Shown one piece after another: positions 1-5,859 of a DNA stretch of 9,000 bases (position 1 is the first letter of the stretch; every line of letters begins with the position of its first letter). A model generated the notes under the pieces. It did not search any database. It saw only the letters and a program-made list of their open reading frames with translations, and had not been told where the DNA came from. The DNA is from Conexibacter sp. (GTDB lineage Bacteria; Actinomycetota; Thermoleophilia; Solirubrobacterales; Solirubrobacteraceae): NCBI GenBank assembly GCA_025964055.1, contig JAOPZP010000173.1:1-9000 (forward strand). The letters run 5' to 3'. A program made the translations under genes and the position numbers.

Positions 1-209
1 TCCGCAGCCTCATGGCCAAGGGCGTGGCCGGCGGGCTGTTCTTCGAGACCGACGACTGCCAGGCGCGGTTCGACGAGCTCAGTGCCCGCGGCGTCGAGTT
101 CACCCAGGAGCCGACCAAGACCCCCTACGGCATCGACGCAGGGTTCCGCGACCCGTCGGGCAACCACGCGCGGATCGTGCAGTCGATGCCGGTCACGGCG
201 AACGCCTGA
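1..209 (+). CDS. VOC (glyoxalase/bleomycin-resistance fold) family protein, 3' end only
   Basis: This is the last 68 codons of a gene that starts before the window; the frame is open from base 3 to the TGA at 207-209. The visible part has the closing half of a VOC module: a strand (GGLFFETDD), a helix carrying 'FDELSARGVEF', then 'PYGIDAGFRDPSGNHARIVQ'. The 'F.DPSGN' turn followed by a short strand is the usual end of glyoxalase/dioxygenase-like VOC proteins. Members bind a metal or a small ligand between paired beta-alpha-beta-beta-beta units. The substrate cannot be told from this fragment. The methionine at base 12 lies inside the fold and is unlikely to be the real start. A strong hairpin follows the stop by 13 bases. 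Confidence 0.8.
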   Translation, partial: RSLMAKGVAGGLFFETDDCQARFDELSARGVEFTQEPTKTPYGIDAGFRDPSGNHARIVQSMPVTANA

Positions 210-222
210 ACCGGCACGCTCG

Positions 223-255
223 GGGACCCGGCGGGCATCACGCCCGCCGGGTCCC
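223..255. terminator. Perfect 14-bp GC-rich hairpin between convergent genes, probable bidirectional terminator
   Basis: Arms 223-236 and 242-255 are exact reverse complements and enclose the five-base loop ATCAC. The hairpin lies between the VOC stop (209) and the metallopeptidase stop (271, opposite strand), so it can serve both transcripts. No T-run follows on either side. This is common for terminator hairpins in high-GC actinobacteria, but it leaves termination efficiency uncertain. Confidence 0.75.
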
Positions 256-270
256 ACGACGCGCGGTCTG

Positions 271-2490
271 TCAGCTCGAGGCGCCGCCCGGCTGGACGGC
301 GCCGTTGACCGTGAGGGTATACGGCGCGTACTGCTGCACCTGCTCGGTCGGCTCGTCGTAGGCGACGATGGCCACGACCTTGTCGAACGGGGTGAGCAGC
401 GCCAGCTCGCGCCGGCCGAGCTGCAGGCGGTCCTTGCCGTCGAACTCGGCCTGCGCGATGACCGGCACCTTGCCGTCCCGGATGCCGACCAGCCGGATGT
501 TCCAGTTGTAGACGTCGACCGGACGGATCTCGGTGGGCGACTTGAACGGCGCGAGCGACGACCCGTCGCCGATGGCCGTCGGACCGACGCTGACGTCGTC
601 GACCTTCAGGCCGCCCTCGTTGACGCCACCGTCGCTGACGTAGCGGATCGCGACGAGGACGTTCTTGCCGGCGTAGGCCGACAAGTCATAGGCCTCGGGC
701 TCGAACCCCGTCGTCGTGCCGTTGAGCCCCGGTCCCAGCGGGGCCGGAGCCGTGTGGTTGCCTGGGATGGTCGTGTAGGTGGCGCCGCCGTCGGTTGACA
801 CCTGCACGTAGCCGTAGTCGAAGCCCGCCTCCGCGCCGTACTTGGCGAGGAACCGCAGCGTCGGGTCGGCCGCCGGGACGTCGGCGGAGAAGACCGCGGA
901 CGCATCGGTGTTGTTGGCGTTGCCCGACCACAGCACCGGGTTGCCCGGCCGGTCGGGGTCATCGCCGACGATGGTCCACGCCAGCGGGATCGGCGGCAGG
1001 GTCCGCGCGCCCGTGAACGCCAGCGACCGCAGGTCGCGTCCTCGCAGCGCCCGGCCGCCGGCGCCCTGCAGCGCCACGTAGTCGGCGCCGTTGGGAGCGG
1101 CCCCCGGGTCGTCGTTCGCATCCGGGTTGGCGAGGTTGACGGTCGAGCGCAGGCTCTTGGACGTCACCCGGCTCGCCGGAACGCCGAGGACGACCGCGTG
1201 CTGGGCGTCGCCGATCGTCTTGTCGAGCAGCGTCATCGACTGGTAGTCGTGGATGACGCGGTACAGACCCGGGGCACCCTCGGCCTTGACCGCGGCCTCC
1301 GTGCTGGCCAGGCCCTGCAGCGCCCCGTCGTTGTGCAACCGGGACATGATGTCGAGCCCGTACCGGTCGTAGAGGAACAGCATGAACGAGTACGCGTTGC
1401 CGTAGTCGGCCAGGACCGCATTCGGGTTGTCGTCCTCGCCCCACAGGTTCAGGGAGTTCTCCGGACCGCCGCAGTCACGCGGGTTGGGGTTGAACGCGGT
1501 CTGCACGTTGCCGAAGCCCTGGAAGCAGAAGATGTGGCTGTCTGCCCCGCGGTCGGACACCGTGGCGGTCGCGTCGACGTACCCCGTCAGCGTCTGGGCG
1601 AAGTCCGACAGGCCCTCGTTGAGCCAGGTCGTCTCGAACGGGTCGGTGTAGGAGTGCAGCAGGTGCTGCCACTCGTGCGCGAACGTCCCCTCGTAGAGAT
1701 TGGGGCGCCCCGGCCGGCTGGTGCACAGGTCCGCGGTGGGCTCGTCCGGCGGGTTGGCCGTGGTGCGGTGCAGCCAGTCGAACGCGTCGATCGTCATGAC
1801 GTTGCGATCGACCAGGTCGTTGAACTGCGTCGAGAAGAACCCCGCGATGTACGTGGGCGCCGCCGGGAAGGTGTAGTAGTTGTCGTCGCGGACGTTGTCG
1901 ACGAGCGTGACGGTCTTGTCACCTCCGCCGGTGTAGACGCCGCCGTTGCCGTTCGCGTCCGGGCCGATCTGGGCGTTGCTGCCGTCACGGTTGCCCGGCG
2001 TGCTGAAGGCGCTCGTCTCCTTCGGGTACATGTTGGTGTCGAACTCGCTGACCAGGTGCTGGACCTGCGCATCGGTGATCTGCGTCGACGACGGGATCTG
2101 GGAGCGGCAGTCGCCGGCCGGGAACGACAGGTCGTTGGCGACCCACACCTCGATGTGGTCGCCCACGCCGCGCAACGTGTAGTCCTTGCGGTAGAGGCTC
2201 CCGTTGAAGTCGTCCAGCGCGATCCACTGGCGGACCGTTCCGACGGGCGGCGTCTGGGCCGCGGCGGGCGCCAGCGACTGCGTCTTGCGCTGCGCGCGCT
2301 GGGGTGCCTGGCTGACGCCGAGCTTGTCCGTCGAGTACCGCTTGCCGGGCGGCAGCTCGCGGACGCCGGCCAACGACGAGGCGCCGGCCTTGGTCGTGAC
2401 CGCGCCCGAGGCTCCGGTCACCGGCAACGCGCCCAGGCACGCGGCGGCCATGCCCGCGACGACCCCGGCAGCGAGGTTCCGTCTCTTCAT
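271..2490 (-). CDS. Secreted zinc metallopeptidase (HExxH, immune inhibitor A/M6- or M30-like)
   Basis: A 739-aa exported protease. It starts with a signal peptide: MKRR, a hydrophobic stretch to about residue 21, then an Ala/Gly-rich region. The active site is AHEWQHLLH (H272, E273, H276), followed 16 residues later by the motif WLNEGLSDFA (E292). This HExxH...NEG layout is that of gluzincin-like peptidases, in which the second Glu is the third zinc ligand. About 20 residues before it comes a Pro/Cys-rich loop. The middle part (about 360-390) has a long amphipathic helix containing 'NAYSFMLFLYDRYG', typical of the helical half of the catalytic domain. Residues about 515-640 look like the beta-sandwich found after M6 catalytic domains, with 'YVQVSTDGGATYT' and 'LKVDDVSVG'. 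A further beta-rich tail reaches 739. The start is supported by the Shine-Dalgarno AAGGGGAG four to six bases before the ATG. Assignment to a zinc peptidase is firm; the exact MEROPS family is not. Confidence 0.85.
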   Translation of the reverse strand: MKRRNLAAGVVAGMAAACLGALPVTGASGAVTTKAGASSLAGVRELPPGKRYSTDKLGVSQAPQRAQRKTQSLAPAAAQTPPVGTVRQWIALDDFNGSLYRKDYTLRGVGDHIEVWVANDLSFPAGDCRSQIPSSTQITDAQVQHLVSEFDTNMYPKETSAFSTPGNRDGSNAQIGPDANGNGGVYTGGGDKTVTLVDNVRDDNYYTFPAAPTYIAGFFSTQFNDLVDRNVMTIDAFDWLHRTTANPPDEPTADLCTSRPGRPNLYEGTFAHEWQHLLHSYTDPFETTWLNEGLSDFAQTLTGYVDATATVSDRGADSHIFCFQGFGNVQTAFNPNPRDCGGPENSLNLWGEDDNPNAVLADYGNAYSFMLFLYDRYGLDIMSRLHNDGALQGLASTEAAVKAEGAPGLYRVIHDYQSMTLLDKTIGDAQHAVVLGVPASRVTSKSLRSTVNLANPDANDDPGAAPNGADYVALQGAGGRALRGRDLRSLAFTGARTLPPIPLAWTIVGDDPDRPGNPVLWSGNANNTDASAVFSADVPAADPTLRFLAKYGAEAGFDYGYVQVSTDGGATYTTIPGNHTAPAPLGPGLNGTTTGFEPEAYDLSAYAGKNVLVAIRYVSDGGVNEGGLKVDDVSVGPTAIGDGSSLAPFKSPTEIRPVDVYNWNIRLVGIRDGKVPVIAQAEFDGKDRLQLGRRELALLTPFDKVVAIVAYDEPTEQVQQYAPYTLTVNGAVQPGGASS

Positions 2491-2492
2491 GT

Positions 2493-2502
2493 CTCTCCCC
2501 TT
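2493..2502 (-). promoter_or_regulatory. Ribosome binding site of the metallopeptidase
   Basis: Read on the minus strand, the bases before the ATG at 2490 are AAGGGGAGAG. They match the Shine-Dalgarno consensus well and lie at a normal distance. They also contain GGAGA, the exact complement of the loop of the upstream hairpin (2512-2540). Confidence 0.7.
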
Positions 2503-2511
2503 GTTGCGAGA

Positions 2512-2540
2512 GCAGGCTCCCGCGGAGAGCGGAAGCCTGC
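2512..2540 (-). promoter_or_regulatory. Leader stem-loop upstream of the metallopeptidase RBS
   Basis: On the minus strand, GCAGGCT (2540-2534) pairs with AGCCTGC (2518-2512). A T-G wobble (2533/2519) and CCGC (2532-2529) against GCGG (2523-2520) continue the stem, giving 12 contiguous pairs round the five-base loop TCTCC (2528-2524). On the plus strand the wobble becomes an A-C mismatch, so the structure is better formed in the protease mRNA. It ends nine bases before the Shine-Dalgarno. The pairing is seen directly; a regulatory role is inferred. It could instead be a DNA operator palindrome. Confidence 0.5.
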
Positions 2541-2550
2541 GGATGCGCCA

Positions 2551-2579
2551 GTCCTATCCGATGCGGACGGCCGCGGCAA
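2551..2579 (-). promoter_or_regulatory. Possible sigma-70-type promoter of the metallopeptidase
   Basis: On the minus strand TTGCCG (2579-2574) and TAGGAC (2556-2551) are 17 bases apart. They match the -35 consensus at four of six positions and the -10 at three of six. A start about seven bases downstream (near 2544) would place the stem-loop at 2512-2540 at the very 5' end of the mRNA. Spacing is ideal but the -10 match is poor. Confidence 0.3.
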
Positions 2580-2596
2580 GGGCGCGACGCGCGCTG

Positions 2597-2606
2597 GACG
2601 ATCGTC
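2597..2606. promoter_or_regulatory. 10-bp perfect palindrome in the divergent intergenic region
   Basis: GACGATCGTC is its own reverse complement. It lies between the metallopeptidase promoter region and the start of the winged-helix-like gene. It could be an operator half-site pair, possibly for the adjacent small DNA-binding-like protein. It is short enough in GC-rich DNA to be chance. Confidence 0.2.
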
Positions 2607-2655
2607 GAACGTGCCGGCTGGCCCAGGGCTGCCGCTGACCTATGGGACCAGGTGT

Positions 2656-2883
2656 ATGTCCACCGTCGGCATGTCCTCTCCCGCTGCGTGGGTCCTCCGC
2701 AGCCTCTTGGAGCACCCCGAGAGGCGGACCATCGAGGACATCGTCACGGGTCCCGTCGCCTCCGAGGGAGCCGATGCCCGCGAGGTCACCGACGGCCTGT
2801 CCGAGCTGCAGCAGCGCGGCCTCGCGGTCGAGGAGCCGGGGGCCGGCTGGCGCGCCACGGACGCCGCACACGCCACCGCCTGA
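2656..2883 (+). CDS. Small winged-helix-like protein, function unknown
   Basis: A 75-aa protein. I do not recognise a named family. The visible pattern is that of a winged helix: helix 1 'AAWVLRSLLEH' (about 10-20), a second helix near 'TIEDIV', a third 'AREVTDGLSELQQRGL' (about 41-56), then a short wing 'AVEEPGAGWRATDAA'. The run 'L..L..RGL...E..GWRAT' is what one sees in PadR/MarR/ArsR-type DNA-binding modules, but no effector domain is present. The start is uncertain. ATG at 2656 has a weak GGGA eight bases upstream; an in-frame ATG at 2671 has none. The stop is followed after only two bases by the ATG of the DUF6510 gene, so the two are almost surely co-transcribed. The gene is divergent from the metallopeptidase, with a 165-bp gap. 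Confidence 0.6.
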   Translation: MSTVGMSSPAAWVLRSLLEHPERRTIEDIVTGPVASEGADAREVTDGLSELQQRGLAVEEPGAGWRATDAAHATA

Positions 2884-2885
2884 CC

Positions 2886-3161
2886 ATGCACACCGACGGC
2901 AACGCGATCGCCGGATTGCTCGAGGAGATCTTCGGCCGCGAGATGACCGGCACCGAACGCGCATGCCAGTCGTGCCGGGCGCGCACCCTCATCGGCGGCC
3001 ACCCGCTCTATCGCGGCGCCGGCCTCGTGCTCCGCTGTCCGAGCTGCGGCGACGTCGCGGCGTGCATCGTCACCACTGAAGACGGCTACGCCGTGAGCCT
3101 GCGGGGGACGTGGCGGTTGGAGCGCCTCAGCCCGTCGGCGTCAGCGCCAGCACCGGGATGA
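2886..3161 (+). CDS. DUF6510 family zinc-ribbon protein
   Basis: A 91-aa protein. The start 'DGNAIAGLLEEIFGREMT', two CxxC knuckles (C27/C30 in CQSC, C51/C54 in CPSC) and the closing 'VSLRGTWRLERL' match the actinobacterial DUF6510 pattern as I know it. The four cysteines make a rubredoxin- or zinc-ribbon-like metal site; a fifth Cys (C60) is extra. The function of the family is unknown. Its members are, to my recollection, often near redox genes, but here the immediate partner is the small winged-helix-like gene two bases upstream. The last ten or so residues (SPSASAPAPG) go beyond the usual family end. They are encoded where the gene runs 35 bp into the convergent nitroreductase gene, so they look like an extension gained by read-through of an older stop. 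Confidence 0.75.
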   Translation: MHTDGNAIAGLLEEIFGREMTGTERACQSCRARTLIGGHPLYRGAGLVLRCPSCGDVAACIVTTEDGYAVSLRGTWRLERLSPSASAPAPG

Positions 3162-3534
3162 CGCGGCTCGTCTTGCGCTCGTAGTCGGCGAAGCCGGGGT
3201 AGCGCCGCGCCTGCTCGGCGTACCACTCGTCGCGCTCGGCGCCCTCGAGCTCGGTCGCATGCACGGCGAGCCGGCCGGCGCCGACCTCGATGGTCGCGTC
3301 GGGGTGGGCCAGGAGGTTGTGGTACCAGGCGGGGTTGGTGTCGGCGCCGGCCTTGGACGCGAACACGAGATAGCGCTCACCGTCGAGCAGGTACATCACC
3401 GGGTGGACGCGCGGCTCGCCGGTGCGCGCGCCGCGGGTGTGCAGCAGGAGCAGCGGGGCTCCCTCGAAGTCCCCGCCGAGCTGGCCGCCGTTGGCCCGGA
3501 ACTCCTCGATGACGGTGGCGTTGAAGTCGCTCAT
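3127..3534 (-). CDS. Deazaflavin (F420)-dependent nitroreductase family protein (DDN-like)
   Basis: A 135-aa protein with the complete pattern of the DDN/F420H2-dependent reductase split-barrel family (PF04075). 'LLLHTRGARTGEPRVHPVMYL' (about 29-49) is the phosphate-binding region of the cofactor. 'GERYLVFASKAGADTNPAWYHNLLAHPDATIEVG' (about 52-85) is the family signature, and 'RVIPVLALTP' closes the fold. Such proteins use reduced F420 to reduce enones, quinones, aflatoxins or nitro compounds, or act as uncharacterised oxidoreductases. The ATG at 3534 is chosen because translation from there begins at the usual N-terminus (MSDFNATVIEEFRANGG) with an AGGA eleven bases before it. The open frame continues upstream to 3855 but that part lies over the M15 gene in another frame. 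It is last of three minus-strand genes, 32 bases after the M15 stop. Its 3' end overlaps the DUF6510 gene. Confidence 0.88.
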   Translation of the reverse strand: MSDFNATVIEEFRANGGQLGGDFEGAPLLLLHTRGARTGEPRVHPVMYLLDGERYLVFASKAGADTNPAWYHNLLAHPDATIEVGAGRLAVHATELEGAERDEWYAEQARRYPGFADYERKTSRVIPVLALTPTG

Positions 3535-3566
3535 GGTGGCGACGATCCTAGCTCCGCGCGCCCGAT

Positions 3567-4211
3567 CTAGTGGCCGGTCGACGAGAAGTGCATGTAGTCC
3601 TTGGTGTTGCCGCTCCAGGAGCCGCCCCAGCCCCAGCCGATCGAGCCGAACGCCTGGATCACCCGCCGGGTGACCATGCCGCGCCGGTGCCGGGAGCGGT
3701 CGCGGTAGAGCTTCGCGGTGGGATCGCGACTCTGGCCGCAGCCGACGTAGGGGTTCTCGACCGGGTTGAGGTCGACCGCGAGCCCGTAGGCGTGCATCGA
3801 CCAGGATCCGGTCCCGGTCCCGCCGGTGCACGGCGACGGGACCGCCTCCCGGCACTCGAACGACCCGCTGAGATCGCCGTCGCGCGGGCGGCCGCGGCTC
3901 GGTCCGTAGACGTCGGCCAGACGCATGTGGTGGATCGGGAAGTGCAGGCGGTAGAGCTGGCCGAAGACGCGCGCGAGCGGGCGCGTGGCGGTGCGGTTGA
4001 CGATCAGGCGCCCCGTGTGGCGGCGCCCGTCGAAGCCCCAGTGCGAGACGGTCAGCACCCGCAGGTCCGAGAGGCCGACCGGGCAGCCCTGATGCCAGTA
4101 GCCCCCGGCCTTGACCTGCGACCGGACCGGCGGCGACAGCGGCGCGTCGGAGGACTGGAACGACGACGCGAACGCGAGCAGGGCCGCTGGGAGGGCGAGG
4201 ACACCGAGCAC
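3567..4211 (-). CDS. Exported M15-family peptidase (VanY-like D-Ala-D-Ala carboxypeptidase or endolysin type)
   Basis: A 214-aa protein cutting peptidoglycan stem peptides, probably outside the membrane. The zinc site is visible: SMHAYGLAVDLNP (H140, D147) and KDYMHFS (H208, with D205 as likely catalytic base). 'GWGWGGSW' just before it is the standard sequence of Peptidase_M15_4 members. The N-terminal half carries 'HWGFDGRRHTGRLIVN' and 'MRLADVYG', also usual in this group. Four cysteines (43, 120, 128, 158) suggest disulfides. Residues 1-18 (MLGVLALPAALLAFASS) look like a signal peptide core but lack the basic N-terminal residues. The start is GTG and has no clear Shine-Dalgarno. It is the only start available, because a TAG lies four codons upstream (TAG-AAT-CGA-CGT-GCC-GTG). 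The gene follows the hydrolase by 43 bases and precedes the nitroreductase by 32, suggesting one transcript. Confidence 0.85.
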   Translation of the reverse strand: MLGVLALPAALLAFASSFQSSDAPLSPPVRSQVKAGGYWHQGCPVGLSDLRVLTVSHWGFDGRRHTGRLIVNRTATRPLARVFGQLYRLHFPIHHMRLADVYGPSRGRPRDGDLSGSFECREAVPSPCTGGTGTGSWSMHAYGLAVDLNPVENPYVGCGQSRDPTAKLYRDRSRHRRGMVTRRVIQAFGSIGWGWGGSWSGNTKDYMHFSSTGH

Positions 4212-4254
4212 GGCACGTCGATTCTACGTTGCCGGCCCAGGCCCGTGGGGGTGC

Positions 4255-5775
4255 TCAGTCGGGGTACACCGTGTTGGCCGGGGGCGCCCTTCGCGTGACG
4301 ATGTAGCGCGCGATGGCGTCGCGCGTGCGGCCGCCGCCGAGCCAGGACGAGGTGTGCCCGTCGCCGTCGCGCGTGAGGAGCACGGCGCCCGGGAGCTGGT
4401 CCCGGAGCTCCTGCGCCCACACGTAGGGCGTCGACGGATCGTGCGTCGAGGCGGCCACGAGGATCGGAGGCGCGCCGCGCACCCTGGCCCGGTGCGGTGG
4501 GTTGGCGAGCGGGACCGGCCAGCGCATGCAGCCGAGGATGCCCAGCCAGGCCTCGCTGGCGCCCTGCGTGTGCGGCGCGATGATGCGGCCCAGCAGCGCC
4601 TTGGCCCCGAAGTCGCGGTAGCTGCGCACCTCGCGGGGATAGTCGCTGCAGTTGATCGCGAGCCCGGGGAACGGATCGTCGCGTGCGCTCTGGGCGAAGT
4701 GCGATGAGAACGCGCTCGCGTCGCCCTGCTCCGCTCGCGCGAGGGCGCTGGCGAAGTCCGTCCACGTCGGGACGCCGAGCGCCGGAATGCCGTCCTTGAC
4801 CATCAGCAGGTTGAACGCGTTCATCCGCAGCTCGCCGCCGGTCACCGTCGGGTGGCAGGAGCCGTCCGCGCACTCGGGCGCCGGGATCGGCCGCTGGTCG
4901 GCCTGCTGGACGAGGGCGTCGAACAGCGCGAGGGCATCGCGCCCGTGCAGCGCGCAGGTGGTCGTCTGCGCGCACCATGCTCCGAAGCGGTTCAGCGTGT
5001 CCTCGTAGGCGGCCGCGGCGTCGGAGAAGAGCGTGTTGATCGACGTCGAGTGGTTCGAGATCCCGTCGAGCGCCATGGTGCGGATGCGCCCGGGGTAGCG
5101 CTCGGCGTACGCGAAGCCGAGATGCGCGCCGTAGGACAGCCCGAGGAAGTTGAGCTTCCCGTCGCCGAGCGCTTGGCGCAGGCGCTCCATGTCGCGCGCG
5201 ACGCTCGCGGTGTCGACGTGGCCGAGCAGCGGCCCGGTCGCCGTGCGACAGCTGGCGCCGAACGCACGCGCCCACGCCGTCAGCCTGCGGAACTCCGCCG
5301 CCGTGCGGGGAAACAGCGACACCGGCCGGTTGAAGGTCGCGGCCCTGCACCGGATCGGCGTGCTCGTTCCGGTCCCGCGCGGGTCCATGCCGATCATGTC
5401 GAACCGTTGATGCAGCGCCGGATGCCACAGGTGCCGGCCCGCCGCCTCGATGGCGACCACCGAGCTGCCCGGGCCGCCGGGTCCTCCGGGGTTGACGATG
5501 AGGCTGCCGACGCGGTGTGCCCGGTCCTGCGCGAGCAGGCGATTGAACCCGACGGTGATCTTGGCGCCGCGCGGATGCGCGTAGTCCAGCGGCACCCGCA
5601 GCTCGCCGCACTTCAGGCTCGCCGGGAGACCCCGCCCGCAGCCGTGCCACGTGATCGTTCCCTTCGCCCGGCCGGGGGCGGCGCTGGCCAGCGCGACGCA
5701 GCACGCAGCAAGGGCGGTGACGGCGATCCTCCTCGTCATGGACGACCCGGCGACCTCTCGCGTTGCGTGCAGCAT
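4255..5775 (-). CDS. Exported alpha/beta hydrolase, tripeptidyl-aminopeptidase type
   Basis: A 506-aa serine hydrolase of the actinobacterial TAP/SlpD/Hip1-like group, which removes short peptides from the N-termini of exported proteins or peptides. After a signal peptide (basic segment TRR, then 'IAVTALAACCVALASAAPG', about 13-36) comes the mature 'ITWHGCG...KCGELRVPLDYAHP'. The oxyanion region is NPGGPGGPG (95-103), followed by 'DMIGMDPRGTGTS'. The nucleophile elbow GLSYG gives S214, 'STHDPSTP' gives D446 and 'GDGHTSS' gives H474, so the triad is complete. The C-terminal part holding D446 and H474 matches the TAP C-terminal domain (PF08386). Many Cys residues fit an extracytoplasmic protein. 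I start it at ATG 5775 because AGGAGG lies five bases before it. ATG 5739 (MTRRIAV) is a possible shorter start with poorer SD, and ATG 5835 has none. First gene of the hydrolase-M15-nitroreductase series. Confidence 0.88.
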   Translation of the reverse strand: MLHATREVAGSSMTRRIAVTALAACCVALASAAPGRAKGTITWHGCGRGLPASLKCGELRVPLDYAHPRGAKITVGFNRLLAQDRAHRVGSLIVNPGGPGGPGSSVVAIEAAGRHLWHPALHQRFDMIGMDPRGTGTSTPIRCRAATFNRPVSLFPRTAAEFRRLTAWARAFGASCRTATGPLLGHVDTASVARDMERLRQALGDGKLNFLGLSYGAHLGFAYAERYPGRIRTMALDGISNHSTSINTLFSDAAAAYEDTLNRFGAWCAQTTTCALHGRDALALFDALVQQADQRPIPAPECADGSCHPTVTGGELRMNAFNLLMVKDGIPALGVPTWTDFASALARAEQGDASAFSSHFAQSARDDPFPGLAINCSDYPREVRSYRDFGAKALLGRIIAPHTQGASEAWLGILGCMRWPVPLANPPHRARVRGAPPILVAASTHDPSTPYVWAQELRDQLPGAVLLTRDGDGHTSSWLGGGRTRDAIARYIVTRRAPPANTVYPD

Positions 5776-5780
5776 CGCTG

Positions 5781-5786
5781 CCTCCT
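5781..5786 (-). promoter_or_regulatory. Consensus Shine-Dalgarno of the exported hydrolase
   Basis: On the minus strand these bases read AGGAGG, a full consensus site five bases before ATG 5775. It decides this start over the in-frame ATGs at 5835 and 5739. Confidence 0.75.
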
Positions 5787-5859
5787 CTGCGACGTGGCGT
5801 CGCGCAAGCGTCCCAGGCAGCTGGGTCGCGAACAACGCGATCGTCCGAGCGCGGTTGCG
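5787..5859 (-). other. Intergenic spacer with three small stem-loops
   Basis: This gap separates the FMN-binding gene (stop at 5860) from the hydrolase RBS on the same strand. It holds three inverted repeats: CAACGCG 5833-5839 with CGCGGTTG 5850-5857 (one bulged G), CCCAG 5812-5816 with CTGGG 5821-5825, and GCGACG 5789-5794 with CGTCGC 5798-5803. The first is the best candidate for a weak terminator of the redox pair. The last sits directly before the hydrolase Shine-Dalgarno. No T-run and no convincing promoter are visible, so whether the hydrolase has its own promoter stays open. Confidence 0.35.

Noticed and set aside
82..798. 238-codon plus-strand frame spanning the VOC end and the protease 3' end
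   Set aside because: It crosses the hairpin at 223-255 and two supported genes, and has no recognisable domain.
1198..2883. Plus-strand open frame of 561 codons opposite the metallopeptidase
   Set aside because: It is an antisense shadow: low-complexity Arg/Val/Gly composition, no domain, and the opposite frame has a signal peptide and complete active site. Only its last 75 codons (2656-2883) form a plausible separate gene.
3535..3855. N-terminal extension of the nitroreductase (fusion-like 242-aa frame)
   Set aside because: The extra part is an out-of-frame reading of the M15 gene. The family N-terminus begins at 3534.
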